Assembly (NCBI GenBank): GCA_037890055.1
Contig: JBBKBD010000007.1
Direction: 5' to 3' (one strand)
Length of the DNA: 64,000 nucleotides
Origin: Mediannikoviicoccus sp037890055
GTDB taxonomy: Bacteria > Bacillota > Clostridia > Tissierellales > Peptoniphilaceae
Below, one piece after another: positions 16,025 to 24,953 of the stretch. Within the stretch, counting starts at the first letter, position 1. Every line of letters starts with the position of its first letter. The notes beneath the pieces were generated by a model, which searched no databases, was not told where the DNA came from, and worked only from the letters and a program-made list of their open reading frames with translations. Both the position numbers and the translations under genes were made by a program.

Positions 16025-18766
16025 TTATTCTGTTACAAGTTCAACGTCGTCCAAATAGTCAGGTAATACTAAATTATCTGGTTCTTGATCGGACTTTTTA
16101 ATATTTACCGCTGCAACTTTATATTCTGCAGTCTTTGTAATTGGATCGTAAGCGTCGTTTGTAAGTTCGTTTACTGGAGACTCCCAGAAGTGGAAAGTCA
16201 TCCAAAGCATACCTGGTTTAACTCTGTTTGTAACTGTTACTCTTGTCCAAAGTTTACCTCTTCTTGACTTAACTTCTATTACATCATGTTCAACTAGTCC
16301 ATATTCTTTAGCAGTTATTGGATGAATTTCTGCAAGTTCACATGGTCTGATGTTGTTTAATGTATCAGACTTTCTAGTCATAACATTGTAGTGATATAAC
16401 ATTCTACCTGTTGCAAGTAAGATTGGATATTCGTCGCAAACTAATTCTGCAGGGTCTTTATGTTCTGCTGGCATTAATTTACCAACGCCCCTTGCAAAGA
16501 TACCCTTGTGTAGGTATTTTGTTCCAGGATGTTTAATTGTAGGACATGGCCATTGTAGACCATTTTTGTCTATTCTTTCATAGGTCATACCTGCATAGGA
16601 TACGGCAGATCTTCTGATGTCGTTAAATACATCTTCTGAAGTTTTAAAGTCAAATCCATTAACTCCCATAGCCTTTGCAATGTCACTAATAATCTTCCAG
16701 TCAAGTCTTGCTTGTCCAGGAGGATTTACTGCTTTTCTAACTCTTTGAACTCTTCTTTCTGTATTTGTGAAAGTTCCATCCTTTTCTGCATAGCAAGTTG
16801 CAGGAAGGACGATGTCGGCATGAGTTGCTGTAGGAGTCATAAAGATATCTTGTACAACTAAGAAGTCTAGATTGTCAAGGGCCGCCTTTACGTGGTTTGC
16901 ATTAGGGTCTGATAACACTGGATCTTCTCCCATGATATACATTGCCTTAACATTGCCTTCATGGGCATTTTCAAACATCTCAGGTATTCTATAACCTCTA
17001 TTTCTAGTTAATTTTGCATTCCAAATCTTTTCATATTTCTGGATGGTATCTTCATCATATGCATTGGCATATCCTGGGAAGTTATTAGGAAGTGCAGCCA
17101 TATCGCAGGCACCTTGTACGTTGTTTTGACCTCTTATAGGGTTAACTCCCGCTGATTCAAATCCTATATGGCCTGTAATAAGGGCAAGGTTTGAAAGGGT
17201 CATAACATTTTCAGTACCATTTGTATGTTCTGTAATACCTAATGTATAGAAGATTCCAGCCTTTTTAGATGATGTATAGATATGGGCAGCTTCAACTAGC
17301 TTATCATAGTCTATGCCAGTTATCTTTTCAACTTTTTCTCTATCGTATTTTGAAACTACTTCTTTTAGTTCTTCAAAGCCTTCAACTCTCTCTTCGATAT
17401 ATTTGTGGTCAATTAGATCTTCGTCGATGATAATCTTCATAAGACCATTAATTAAAGCTACGTCAGAGCCTGAGTTTAAAGGTAGCCAAACATCTGCCAT
17501 GGAGGCAAGTTCGGTTCTTCTAGGGTCTATTACAATAAGCTTACAGCCATTGTATTTAACAGCTCGTTTCATCTTATTACCAATAATAGGATGGGCTTCT
17601 GTTGCGTTAGAACCTATTACGAAAAGCACATCGGCGTTTTCGATTTCTTCAATGGAGTTAGTCATGGCTCCACTACCAAGTGTTGTTGCAAGACCTGCAA
17701 CTGTAGGAGCATGTCAGGTCCTTGCACAGTGGTCGACGTTGTTGGTACCAAGGGCAACTCTCATAAACTTTTGGAAAGCGTAGTTGTCTTCGTTGGTAGT
17801 TCTTGCAGATGAAAGTCCTGCAAATGCGTCGCCACCGAATTCTTCTTTTATGTCTAAGAATTTATCTGCTATTGTATTTATTGCTTCATCCCAAGATATT
17901 GGCACAAATTCTCCATCAACTTTTTTAAGAGGTGTCTTTAATCTGTCGGGACTATTTATTAGGTCAATATGGCTTCGTCCTTTAACACATAGTGAAGTGC
18001 CATTAACAACTGCATCAGCTGCTGGAGTTACGCCAATTACCTTACCATCTTTAACATTTAAGTCAAAAGTACATCCTGTACCACAGAAAGGACAGGTTGT
18101 TCTAACCTTTTTGTCAATTTCCCAAGGTCTAGTTCCTATAAAGTGCTTGTTCACAATGGCTCCAGTAGGACATACGGATATACATTGACCACATAGTCTA
18201 CAGTTGTCGTCTGAAAGCGGTAGGTCGAAACCTGCTGCTATCTTTGAGTTAAAGCCTCTTGAAACAAAGTCTATTGCAGTGGTAACTTGTACTTCTTTAC
18301 ATACTCTTACACATTTACCACATAGTATACATTTTGATTGATCTCTTAAAAGTACAGGGTTTCTCGCCTCTACTTCATAGTGTTTCTTTTCGCCTTCAAA
18401 AGTTGGTCTTACATCAAATTCATAAGCCAAGTTTTGAAGTTCACAGTGGCCTGTCTTATCACAGGTTAGGCAGTCTTCAACTGGATGGTTTGAAAGTAGT
18501 AAGTCAAGTACGGTTCTTCTTGTTTTATTTACAAGGTCTGTATTTGTCCTAACTACCATTCCGTCAGTTGCTGTAGTACAACATGTGGCTACGAGATTTC
18601 TAAAGCCCTCTACTTCAACGACACACATTCTACAACCACCGAAGTGGGAAAGGTTGTCGTCGTGGCATAGAGTAGGTATTCTCGCACCAGCTTGTCTACA
18701 AGCATCAAGCAGTAAAGTGCCTTCCTTAACCTGGATATCCACTCCATCAATATTGAGTTTTATCAT
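16025..18766 (-). CDS. fdhA: Selenocysteine-containing NAD-linked formate dehydrogenase catalytic subunit (UGA read-through)
   Basis: Oxidises formate to CO2 (or the reverse) at a molybdenum/tungsten bis-MGD centre. The full product is 913 residues when the in-frame TGA at 17714-17716 is read as selenocysteine 351 within CARTUHAPTVAGL, the same context as the Sec of E. coli FdhF. Domains: N-terminal 2Fe-2S (PTLCHDD, GGCRMCVVEVEG), a His/Cys cluster (CLTCDKTGHCELQ), two 4Fe-4S motifs (CILCGKCVRVC, CRLCGQCISVC), another 4Fe-4S motif (CPFCGTGC), then the molybdopterin domains. The 2Fe-2S/4Fe-4S extension is typical of NAD(P)- or ferredoxin-linked cytoplasmic enzymes. The ATG at 18766 follows AAGGTGAG. 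It is the last gene of the operon. Confidence 0.95.
17685..17701 (-). promoter_or_regulatory. SECIS-like hairpin of fdhA
   Basis: On the minus strand, 12 bases after the UGA, GTTGCA-GGTCT-TGCAAC forms a 6-bp stem with a GGUCU loop. E. coli fdhF SECIS has the same GGUCU apical loop at a similar distance. It would recruit SelB-Sec-tRNA to the stop codon. Confidence 0.85.
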
Positions 18767-18775
18767 ATTCTCACC

Positions 18776-19231
18776 TTACCAAATCTCTCTATAACCTACG
18801 TTTATATACATTTCTTCAAGTCTTGTCTTATGAAGTTTTTCCATGTTCTTTAAATTTGTAAAGACTTCCTTCTTTTCCGGTTCATGAGCAGAATCGGACA
18901 AAGCTCCATACATTATCATTGCATCTTCTTCCCTCTTTATAGCAAGTGCTATTGCATCTGGGAAACTCATGTCTACGCTTAGTTCAGGAGCGTCAAGTGT
19001 CTCAGCGATTTCATAATCAACCGGTTCACTTAAGCTCATGGACTCCCCTTCGTTATCTCTGTAGTCTTCTAAGAATTTCTTGTGATCAAGTTCTTCATTT
19101 GCCAAGTCTACAAAAGTTTTATGAAGGAGTTTATCTTCTATTTTTTCAGCGGCCTTCATATAGAAATCATAAGATTTTTCTTCTTCGCCGATTGCAAAAT
19201 CTATTACTTTTTTAAAATCTTCTCTATTCAT
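18776..19231 (-). CDS. Ferritin-like (rubrerythrin-type) protein
   Basis: A 151-residue helical protein with paired Glu and Glu-x-x-His motifs expected of a carboxylate-bridged diiron four-helix bundle: EEEKSYDFY near residue 17, EELDHKKF near 47, and KREEDAMIMY and MEKLHKTRLEEMY later. It lacks the C-terminal rubredoxin domain of classical rubrerythrin. It sits between the NuoG-like and FdhA genes, overlapping the former by 8 bases and ending 9 bases before the latter. A role in protecting or maintaining the oxygen-sensitive metal centres is a reasonable inference. Confidence 0.82.
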   Translation of the reverse strand: MNREDFKKVIDFAIGEEEKSYDFYMKAAEKIEDKLLHKTFVDLANEELDHKKFLEDYRDNEGESMSLSEPVDYEIAETLDAPELSVDMSFPDAIALAIKREEDAMIMYGALSDSAHEPEKKEVFTNLKNMEKLHKTRLEEMYINVGYREIW

Positions 19232-20189
19232 TTTCTACCTCATCAAGTGCGTTCATCTTTTCGTAAACATTGTCTAAGTTCAAAGCCTTTGCCCAAGTAA
19301 CTTGTTCAAATTCGTTACCTTCTTCATGATAAATCTTCTTATATGGCTTTTCAGGAAGGTCAACATATTCAAGTTCAGTTAAAAGTCTACCCCTTAAGCA
19401 AAGAGGTCTACCATTTTGAGGGTTTGCAGCTTCAACAGCAACAACCTTATTTCTGTCTATAATAAGTTTCATATTGCAACCATAGTCACATGATTTACAT
19501 TTAACTTCTTTAATGGTTCTTTCCCAAGTTCTTCCCTTGCGGTAAGCTCTTCTGTCAACAAGAGCGCCAACGGGACATTCTACAACACATCTGTTACAAG
19601 ATACGCAACCAGATTTTTCTAGGCTTGTGTCGTAGTCTGCAATTATCTTAGTATCAAAACCTCTGTTTCCAAATTGTAAAATTTTTCTATCAGGAACCAC
19701 AGCACAAGTTCTCACGCATCTTCCGCATAGAATACATTTTGATTCGTCCCTTAGTATATATGGACTGGAAGTATCGGTGAAACCGGCCTTTTCGCTACCT
19801 CTTCTAGCTCCGTCATGAACTCTAAACTTAACATCATATCTATATGCAAGGTCTTGAAGTTCACAATTACCATTTTTTGAACAGGTTAAACAGTCAGAAG
19901 GGTGATTGTCCAAGTAAAGTCTTAGTAAATTCTTCCTAATTTGTACTATCTCGTCAGTTTCAGTATGAACCACCATACCTTCAGTGGCAGGTGTTGAACA
20001 TGCAGTTACCAGTTTATTGAAACCTTCGATTTTAACAAGGCACATACGACATGAAGAAACCACTGGAAGATTTTTGCTATAGCATAGGGTTGGAATCTTT
20101 ATCCCTACCCTTTTTGCAGCTTCTACTAAATTAGTTCCTTCTAAGACTCTTACAGGTTTATCATCAATAGTTAAACTAATAAATTTCAT
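19224..20189 (-). CDS. NuoG-like iron-sulfur electron-transfer subunit without catalytic domain
   Basis: A 321-residue iron-sulfur relay protein. It repeats the N-terminal part of FdhA: a 2Fe-2S domain (PTLCYSK, SSCRMCLVKIEG), CLTCSKNGNCELQ, two 4Fe-4S motifs (CILCGRCVRTC and CVSCNRCVVEC), and CKSCDYGC at the start of the molybdopterin fold. It stops before the catalytic part. Such short NuoG/HydA-like subunits link NADH-oxidising modules to formate dehydrogenases or hydrogenases. The ATG at 20189 is preferred because AGGTGAT lies just upstream; GTG at 20198 overlaps that site. Confidence 0.85.
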   Translation of the reverse strand: MKFISLTIDDKPVRVLEGTNLVEAAKRVGIKIPTLCYSKNLPVVSSCRMCLVKIEGFNKLVTACSTPATEGMVVHTETDEIVQIRKNLLRLYLDNHPSDCLTCSKNGNCELQDLAYRYDVKFRVHDGARRGSEKAGFTDTSSPYILRDESKCILCGRCVRTCAVVPDRKILQFGNRGFDTKIIADYDTSLEKSGCVSCNRCVVECPVGALVDRRAYRKGRTWERTIKEVKCKSCDYGCNMKLIIDRNKVVAVEAANPQNGRPLCLRGRLLTELEYVDLPEKPYKKIYHEEGNEFEQVTWAKALNLDNVYEKMNALDEVENE

Positions 20190-20198
20190 ATTTATCAC

Positions 20199-22070
20199 CT
20201 ATTTAAAAACAACTGCGTGTTTAGGGCAAACTTCCATACAATTGCCACATTTAATACATTTTTCTTCGTCTATAACATGAAGTTTTTTAACTTCTCCTTC
20301 AATACAGTCAACAGGACAATCTCTCTTACATCTAGTACATCCTATACATGCATCGGTGATAAAGTAGTTTAATAGGTTTTTACAGTGATGAGCTGGACAT
20401 GTGTGGTCAGCAACATGGGCTTCATATTCGTCTCTAAAGTATCTTAAAGTAGATAGAACAGGGTTTGGAGCTGATTGACCAAGACCACAAAGTGAAGAAA
20501 CTTTAATTATTTTTCCAAGCTCTTCAAGTCTGTCAACATCTTCAGGAGTTCCATTTCCTTCGGTAATCTTCTCTAAGATCTCAAGCATTCTCTTAGTACC
20601 TTCTCTACATGGAGTACATTTACCACATGATTCATCAACGGTAAATTCAAGGAAGAATCTTGCAATATCTACCATACAAGTGTCTTCGTCCATTACGATC
20701 ATTCCACCAGAACCCATCATTGATCCTAGAGCTGTTAGGTTATCGTAGTCAATTGGAGTGTCAAGATATTCCTTAGTGATACATCCACCAGAAGGTCCAC
20801 CGGTTTGTACTGCCTTGAACTCTTTGTCATCTATAATGCCGCCACCGATATCGTAGATTATTTCTCTTAAAGTTGTTCCCATAGGAACTTCTATAATACC
20901 AGTTCTCTTAATCTTTCCACCTAGAGTAAATACCTTTGTACCCTTAGATTTTTCAGTACCAATTTTGTTGAACCAGTCTGCACCTCTAAATATGATTTGA
21001 GCCACATTAGCGTAGGTTTCAACGTTATTAATAAGGGTTGGTTTACCCCAAAGTCCTTCATTTGCAGGAAATGGCGGTTTATTTCTAGGGATACCTCTCT
21101 TACCTTCAATAGATTCGATAAGGGCCATTTCTTCACCACATACGAAAGCTCCGGCACCTAGTCTAAGTTCAAGGTCAAAGGAGAAGCCTGTTCCCATTAT
21201 ATTTTTTCCCATCAAGTTAAGCTCTTTTGCCCTTTCAATACTCTTTTCAAGCAGAGCTACTGCTGATGGATATTCTGCTCTAATGTAGATATAACCTTGG
21301 TGTGCACCAATAGCATAGGCTGCAATTGTCATTGCTTCTATAACTGAATATGGGTCACCTTCAAGGATGGATCTGTCCATGAATGCACCTGGGTCACCTT
21401 CGTCGGCGTTACAAATAACATACTTTGTATCATTTTGTGCATCACGAGTGAATTGCCATTTTAATCCGGTAGGGAATCCACCGCCCCCACGTCCTCTAAG
21501 TCCACTTTCTTTGATTTCATCTATAACTTCTTGAGGAGTCATATGATTTAAAGCCTTTTCTAAACCTCTGTAACCATCTAAAGCTATGTACTCTTCTAGA
21601 GAGTTAGGATTTACTAAGCCACAGTTTTTATGGGCAATTTTCTTTTGCTTTTTATAAAATGAGGTTTCATATATTGACTTTAAAATATCATCAGTTAAAG
21701 TTTCTTTATAGATTAGTTCTTCAACGGTATTTCCACCAATTAAGTCTTCTTCAGCTATTCTTGTTCCGTCACCTTCTTTAAGGTATGCATAGAATTTTCC
21801 GCCAGGATATACTATTGCAATTGGACCAGCTTCACAAAGGCCGAAACATCCAACTCTTACAACGTCTATGGATTTTTCTTTGCCAGCTTTTTTAATAGCT
21901 TCTCTTATTTCTGCTTCAATAATTTCTGAATGAGAAGATCTACATCCTGTATCACCACAAACAAGAACTTGTTTTTCATAGATACTGTTAACATCTTCAA
22001 AAAGATTGGACCTTAAAGCCATTTGAGGTAATGTCCTATCCTTAATTTCTAATAATTCTTTTAAGTTCAT
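20199..22070 (-). CDS. NuoF-like NAD(H)-binding flavoprotein subunit
   Basis: The FMN- and NAD(H)-binding subunit (NuoF/HydB/HylB type) of a soluble oxidoreductase, 623 residues. An N-terminal thioredoxin-like 2Fe-2S domain (about 1-125) is followed by the NADH/FMN core with GRGGGGFPTGLKW. The N3-type cluster SCGKCTPCREG follows, then a C-terminal ferredoxin with two 4Fe-4S motifs (CIGCTRCKRDC, CIKCGNCMEVC). This architecture is shared with electron-bifurcating hydrogenases and formate dehydrogenases. Its ATG overlaps the NuoE-like stop by one base (TAATG). Confidence 0.92.
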   Translation of the reverse strand: MNLKELLEIKDRTLPQMALRSNLFEDVNSIYEKQVLVCGDTGCRSSHSEIIEAEIREAIKKAGKEKSIDVVRVGCFGLCEAGPIAIVYPGGKFYAYLKEGDGTRIAEEDLIGGNTVEELIYKETLTDDILKSIYETSFYKKQKKIAHKNCGLVNPNSLEEYIALDGYRGLEKALNHMTPQEVIDEIKESGLRGRGGGGFPTGLKWQFTRDAQNDTKYVICNADEGDPGAFMDRSILEGDPYSVIEAMTIAAYAIGAHQGYIYIRAEYPSAVALLEKSIERAKELNLMGKNIMGTGFSFDLELRLGAGAFVCGEEMALIESIEGKRGIPRNKPPFPANEGLWGKPTLINNVETYANVAQIIFRGADWFNKIGTEKSKGTKVFTLGGKIKRTGIIEVPMGTTLREIIYDIGGGIIDDKEFKAVQTGGPSGGCITKEYLDTPIDYDNLTALGSMMGSGGMIVMDEDTCMVDIARFFLEFTVDESCGKCTPCREGTKRMLEILEKITEGNGTPEDVDRLEELGKIIKVSSLCGLGQSAPNPVLSTLRYFRDEYEAHVADHTCPAHHCKNLLNYFITDACIGCTRCKRDCPVDCIEGEVKKLHVIDEEKCIKCGNCMEVCPKHAVVFK

Positions 22071-22576
22071 TAACTGTTCACCTCTTCTTTTTCTTTATAT
22101 GAATCCAAAATCTTTTTTACGTCAGAACTTTTTAATTTACCGTAAACATCGCCGCTTATGGTCATAACAGGCGCAAGTCCACAAGCCCCTATACATCTTG
22201 TAGCTTGAATAGAGAAGTTTAAGTCAGGAGTTGTTCCACCTACTCCAATACCTAAATTGTCACAAACTTCATCTAAAATCTTTTGAGCACCTCTAACGTA
22301 ACATGCTGTACCTAAGCAAACTCCAATATCATGTTTACCTTTTGGAATTAAAGAAAATTGAGAGTAGAAAGTAACTACACCATATATTTCTGCAATTGGA
22401 ACACCTGTCTTTTTTGAAATTATCTGTTGAATTTCTATAGGCAAGTATCCGAATAAATTTTGGCCCTCATGCAATATGGTCATAAGAGAGCCCTTTTGAT
22501 TCTTCTTTTCGTCAATAAAGCTCTCAAACTCTACCAACTTATCGGCATTTGCTTCAAAATCAAACGCAAAGCTCAT
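22070..22576 (-). CDS. NuoE-like 2Fe-2S subunit
   Basis: First gene of the formate dehydrogenase operon, 168 residues, related to NuoE/HydC. Its thioredoxin-like C-terminal half binds a 2Fe-2S cluster through Cys residues in CLGTACYVRGA and the later CIGACGLAPV; the N-terminal half is helical. In bifurcating enzymes this subunit passes electrons to the NuoF-like flavoprotein. The ATG at 22576 is chosen because a strong AGGAGG lies 8 bases upstream; GTG at 22582 would sit too close to it. Confidence 0.92.
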   Translation of the reverse strand: MSFAFDFEANADKLVEFESFIDEKKNQKGSLMTILHEGQNLFGYLPIEIQQIISKKTGVPIAEIYGVVTFYSQFSLIPKGKHDIGVCLGTACYVRGAQKILDEVCDNLGIGVGGTTPDLNFSIQATRCIGACGLAPVMTISGDVYGKLKSSDVKKILDSYKEKEEVNS

Positions 22577-22595
22577 ATACACCCCTCCTAGATTG

Positions 22596-22609
22596 TGAAA
22601 ATGTTTTCA
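22596..22609. promoter_or_regulatory. Palindromic operator candidate in the fdh leader
   Basis: TGAAAATGTTTTCA is a 6-bp-arm palindrome just upstream of the NuoE ribosome binding site. It differs from a CcpA cre consensus by one central base, and with its flanks (TTGTGAA AATG TTTTCAA) it also resembles a Rex site. Confidence 0.4.
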
Positions 22610-22653
22610 AAGTAAACGTATTCATGCACGCTTAGCCTTTACTCACTACTTAT

Positions 22654-22682
22654 ATTATTTCACAAATTATGGATTTTATCAA
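22654..22682 (-). promoter_or_regulatory. Promoter of the formate dehydrogenase operon
   Basis: On the minus strand, TTGATA (22677-22682) and AATAAT (22654-22659) are separated by 17 bases, leaving a leader of about 70 bases that includes the palindrome at 22596-22609. Confidence 0.45.
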
Positions 22683-22757
22683 CTACCTTTAAGTAGATAA
22701 AGAACCTTGGATATAAATTAAATTGTAAATCCTGTATAATATAAAAAGAGGTGAAAT

Positions 22758-24251
22758 ATGGAAAAGTATTTTATGGCTATAGATGCCGGAACCACGAGCA
22801 GCAGATGCATATTATTTAATGAAAGAGGAGAAGTAAAATCCGTTTCTCAAAGGGAGATAAGACAGATTTTCCCCCGTCCTGGCTATGTGGAACAAGACCC
22901 TACGGACATATGGTCCACTCAGGTTGGGTGTTGTGTGGAAGCCATGTCAAAGCTTGGTATAACTTGGAGAGATATTATATCAATTGGCGTTTCAAACCAA
23001 AGGGAGACTACCATACTATGGGATAAAAATACGGGGGAGCCAGTTTATAATGCAATAGTTTGGCAATGTAGACGTACCGCCGACTACTGCGATGAATTAA
23101 AAAGACAGGGCCATGATCAGATGATTAAGGAAAAGACGGGACTTGTTCCCGATGCATACTTTTCTGCAACAAAGATAAAGTGGATTCTTGATAATGTTCC
23201 AGGTGCAAGAAAAAAGGCAGAAATAGGAGACATTTTATTTGGAACGGTGGACTGCTATCTTGTTTGGAAACTTACGGGAGGAAGAGTTCACAAGACGGAG
23301 AAGTCAAATGCATCAAGGACCATGCTCTACAATATACGAGAACTTAAATGGGATGACGAAATATTGGAGCTACTGGACATACCAAGGGCAATTCTCCCAG
23401 AGGTAGGAACATCTGCCGGAGACTTTGGATACTCAGACAAGTCATATATGGGAGGAGAAATTCCAATAACTGGAGTTCTTGGCGACCAACAGGCTTCCCT
23501 ATTTGGACAAAACTGCTTTCAAAAAGGTGATTGTAAAAATACCTATGGAACAGGTGCCTTTTTACTTATGAATACTGGAGATACTCCAGTGTATTCGGAC
23601 CATGGACTGGTTACCACAATTGCCTGGGGACTTGAAGACAGAGTGGACTATGCCTTAGAAGGTTCCATTTTCGTTGCAGGGTCAGCCATACAGTGGCTAA
23701 GGGATGAGCTTAGAATTTTAGATACTTCAGAGGACTCGGAGTATATGGCGTCAAAGGTTGAAGACACCAATGACTGTTATGTGATTCCCGCATTTACAGG
23801 ACTTGGCGCACCGTATTGGGATCAATATGCAAGGGGTGCAATAGTTGGAATAACTAGAGGTGTAAATAAATATCACATCATTCGTGCAACCCTTGAGTCC
23901 ATGGCGTATCTTTCAAGGGATGTAATTGAAGTTATGGAAAAAGATTTAAACGACAAACTCCATATTTTAAAAGTTGACGGAGGAGCCAGCAACAACAATT
24001 TACTTATGCAGTTTCAGGCAGATATTCTAGGTGTTGATGTAATCAGGCCAAGTCTTACAGAGACTACAGCGCTGGGAGCGTATTTAATTTCTGCTCTGGG
24101 CAAGGGATATTACAAAAATCTTGATGAGATAAAGCAGGCGGATATTAAAGAAGTTTCGTTTAAACCGAGTATGAGCGATGAAATTAGAATGGAAAAAATA
24201 GAAAGATGGAGAAAAGCAGTGACATATTCTCTATCTTGGGCTAAAAAATAA
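22758..24251 (+). CDS. glpK: Glycerol kinase
   Basis: Phosphorylates glycerol to sn-glycerol-3-phosphate in the cytoplasm. It has 497 residues, the normal length, with the FGGY-family N-terminus AIDAGTTSSRCILF as the phosphate-binding loop, VSNQRETTILWD, and the C-terminal FGGY-like signature region KVDGGASNNNLLMQFQADIL. Neither a glycerol facilitator nor glycerol-3-phosphate dehydrogenase is adjacent, so uptake and oxidation are encoded elsewhere. A TATAAT at 22735-22740 with GAGGTGAA before the ATG marks a likely own promoter. Confidence 0.96.
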   Translation: MEKYFMAIDAGTTSSRCILFNERGEVKSVSQREIRQIFPRPGYVEQDPTDIWSTQVGCCVEAMSKLGITWRDIISIGVSNQRETTILWDKNTGEPVYNAIVWQCRRTADYCDELKRQGHDQMIKEKTGLVPDAYFSATKIKWILDNVPGARKKAEIGDILFGTVDCYLVWKLTGGRVHKTEKSNASRTMLYNIRELKWDDEILELLDIPRAILPEVGTSAGDFGYSDKSYMGGEIPITGVLGDQQASLFGQNCFQKGDCKNTYGTGAFLLMNTGDTPVYSDHGLVTTIAWGLEDRVDYALEGSIFVAGSAIQWLRDELRILDTSEDSEYMASKVEDTNDCYVIPAFTGLGAPYWDQYARGAIVGITRGVNKYHIIRATLESMAYLSRDVIEVMEKDLNDKLHILKVDGGASNNNLLMQFQADILGVDVIRPSLTETTALGAYLISALGKGYYKNLDEIKQADIKEVSFKPSMSDEIRMEKIERWRKAVTYSLSWAKK

Positions 24252-24310
24252 GAAAATTAGTAGTATAATATATAGTGAAGTAATATTTGATTTGATAAGG
24301 AGAGGAAAAA

Positions 24311-24853
24311 ATGGCAAAAAGCATTAAAACAAACTTGGATATAATAGAATCTCTATTATATTTTTGGCAAGCAAGTAGTGAAGGGGAAAAGACAGGAGAA
24401 GACTACATTAGATCAGTAGCTTCTATGGACGACATGAAATATGTTTACAACGATGAGTTCACTGAAGAAGAAGCAAGAAGAGTTCTTTCTTCAATTTCAA
24501 ATAGAGAACTTTTATCCGACACTACAAAACCAGAAAGAAAATTCTGGAACAACAATATGTGGATGATGGAAGACTTAGGATTTACAAATCTTATGGTAAC
24601 ACCTGTAAAGCAACTTCACTCAGACAAATTCCTAGAAGTTGTAAATAACCATCCTAACAAGGACAGATACGAAAAGATTGAAATAGTATTTGTACCAGGA
24701 CATATGGACGAATACTATATTGACGGAAATCGTCTAATTATAAACTTCTTCAAGATAATGGTTGACATCTTTGACAATGAAAAAATCACCATTTCAGGAA
24801 AGCCAATGGATGACTATATTGAAGAAAAATTAATTGAATTACTAGAAAAGTAA
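24311..24853 (+). CDS. Conserved-looking hypothetical protein
   Basis: I do not recognise this 180-residue protein. It is soluble, acidic and predicted helical, with no signal peptide or membrane segment. Notable stretches are SLLYFWQASSEGEK near the N-terminus, KFWNNNMWMMEDLGFTN in the middle and FVPGHMDEYYIDGNRLIINF toward the end. It has a strong AAGGAGAGG ribosome binding site. It lies 59 bases after glpK, with a TATAAT at 24264-24269 suggesting its own promoter. It ends at a large nested hairpin. Confidence 0.7.
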   Translation: MAKSIKTNLDIIESLLYFWQASSEGEKTGEDYIRSVASMDDMKYVYNDEFTEEEARRVLSSISNRELLSDTTKPERKFWNNNMWMMEDLGFTNLMVTPVKQLHSDKFLEVVNNHPNKDRYEKIEIVFVPGHMDEYYIDGNRLIINFFKIMVDIFDNEKITISGKPMDDYIEEKLIELLEK

Positions 24854-24857
24854 AAAG

Positions 24858-24940
24858 AAAGCACTGGGTCATTGAACTGACCTCCTAAAGTTAGTTTTTG
24901 GTCTAACTTTTGGGGGTCAGTTCACACATCCCGGTGCTTT
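24858..24940. terminator. Large nested hairpin, bidirectional terminator
   Basis: The outer 11-bp stem AAAGCACTGGG / CCCGGTGCTTT (24858-24868 and 24930-24940, one G-U) has A-rich and T-rich flanks fitting termination of both converging genes. Its loop holds the long inner palindrome described separately. Confidence 0.75.
24873..24924. repeat. Back-to-back inverted repeat resembling IS3-family ends
   Basis: Two 22-base arms (24873-24894 and 24903-24924) pair with one mismatch and one G-U around an 8-base loop. The arms read TGAACTGACCTCCTAAAGTTAG and, inverted, TGAACTGACCCCCAAAAGTTAG. That resembles IS3/IS150-group terminal repeats (TGaACTGaCCCC..AAAGTT). No transposase lies between them, so it would be a relic or minimal palindrome. 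Confidence 0.5.
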
Positions 24941-24953
24941 TCATTATGTTTTT

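Noticed and set aside
17714..17716. Possible frameshift or nonsense mutation splitting formate dehydrogenase
   Set aside because: The frame is intact on both sides, the UGA sits at the conserved Sec position, and a SECIS-like hairpin follows.
17313..17783. 156-residue plus-strand reading frame within fdhA
   Set aside because: It is antisense to conserved fdhA sequence, has Ser-rich shadow composition and no ribosome binding site.
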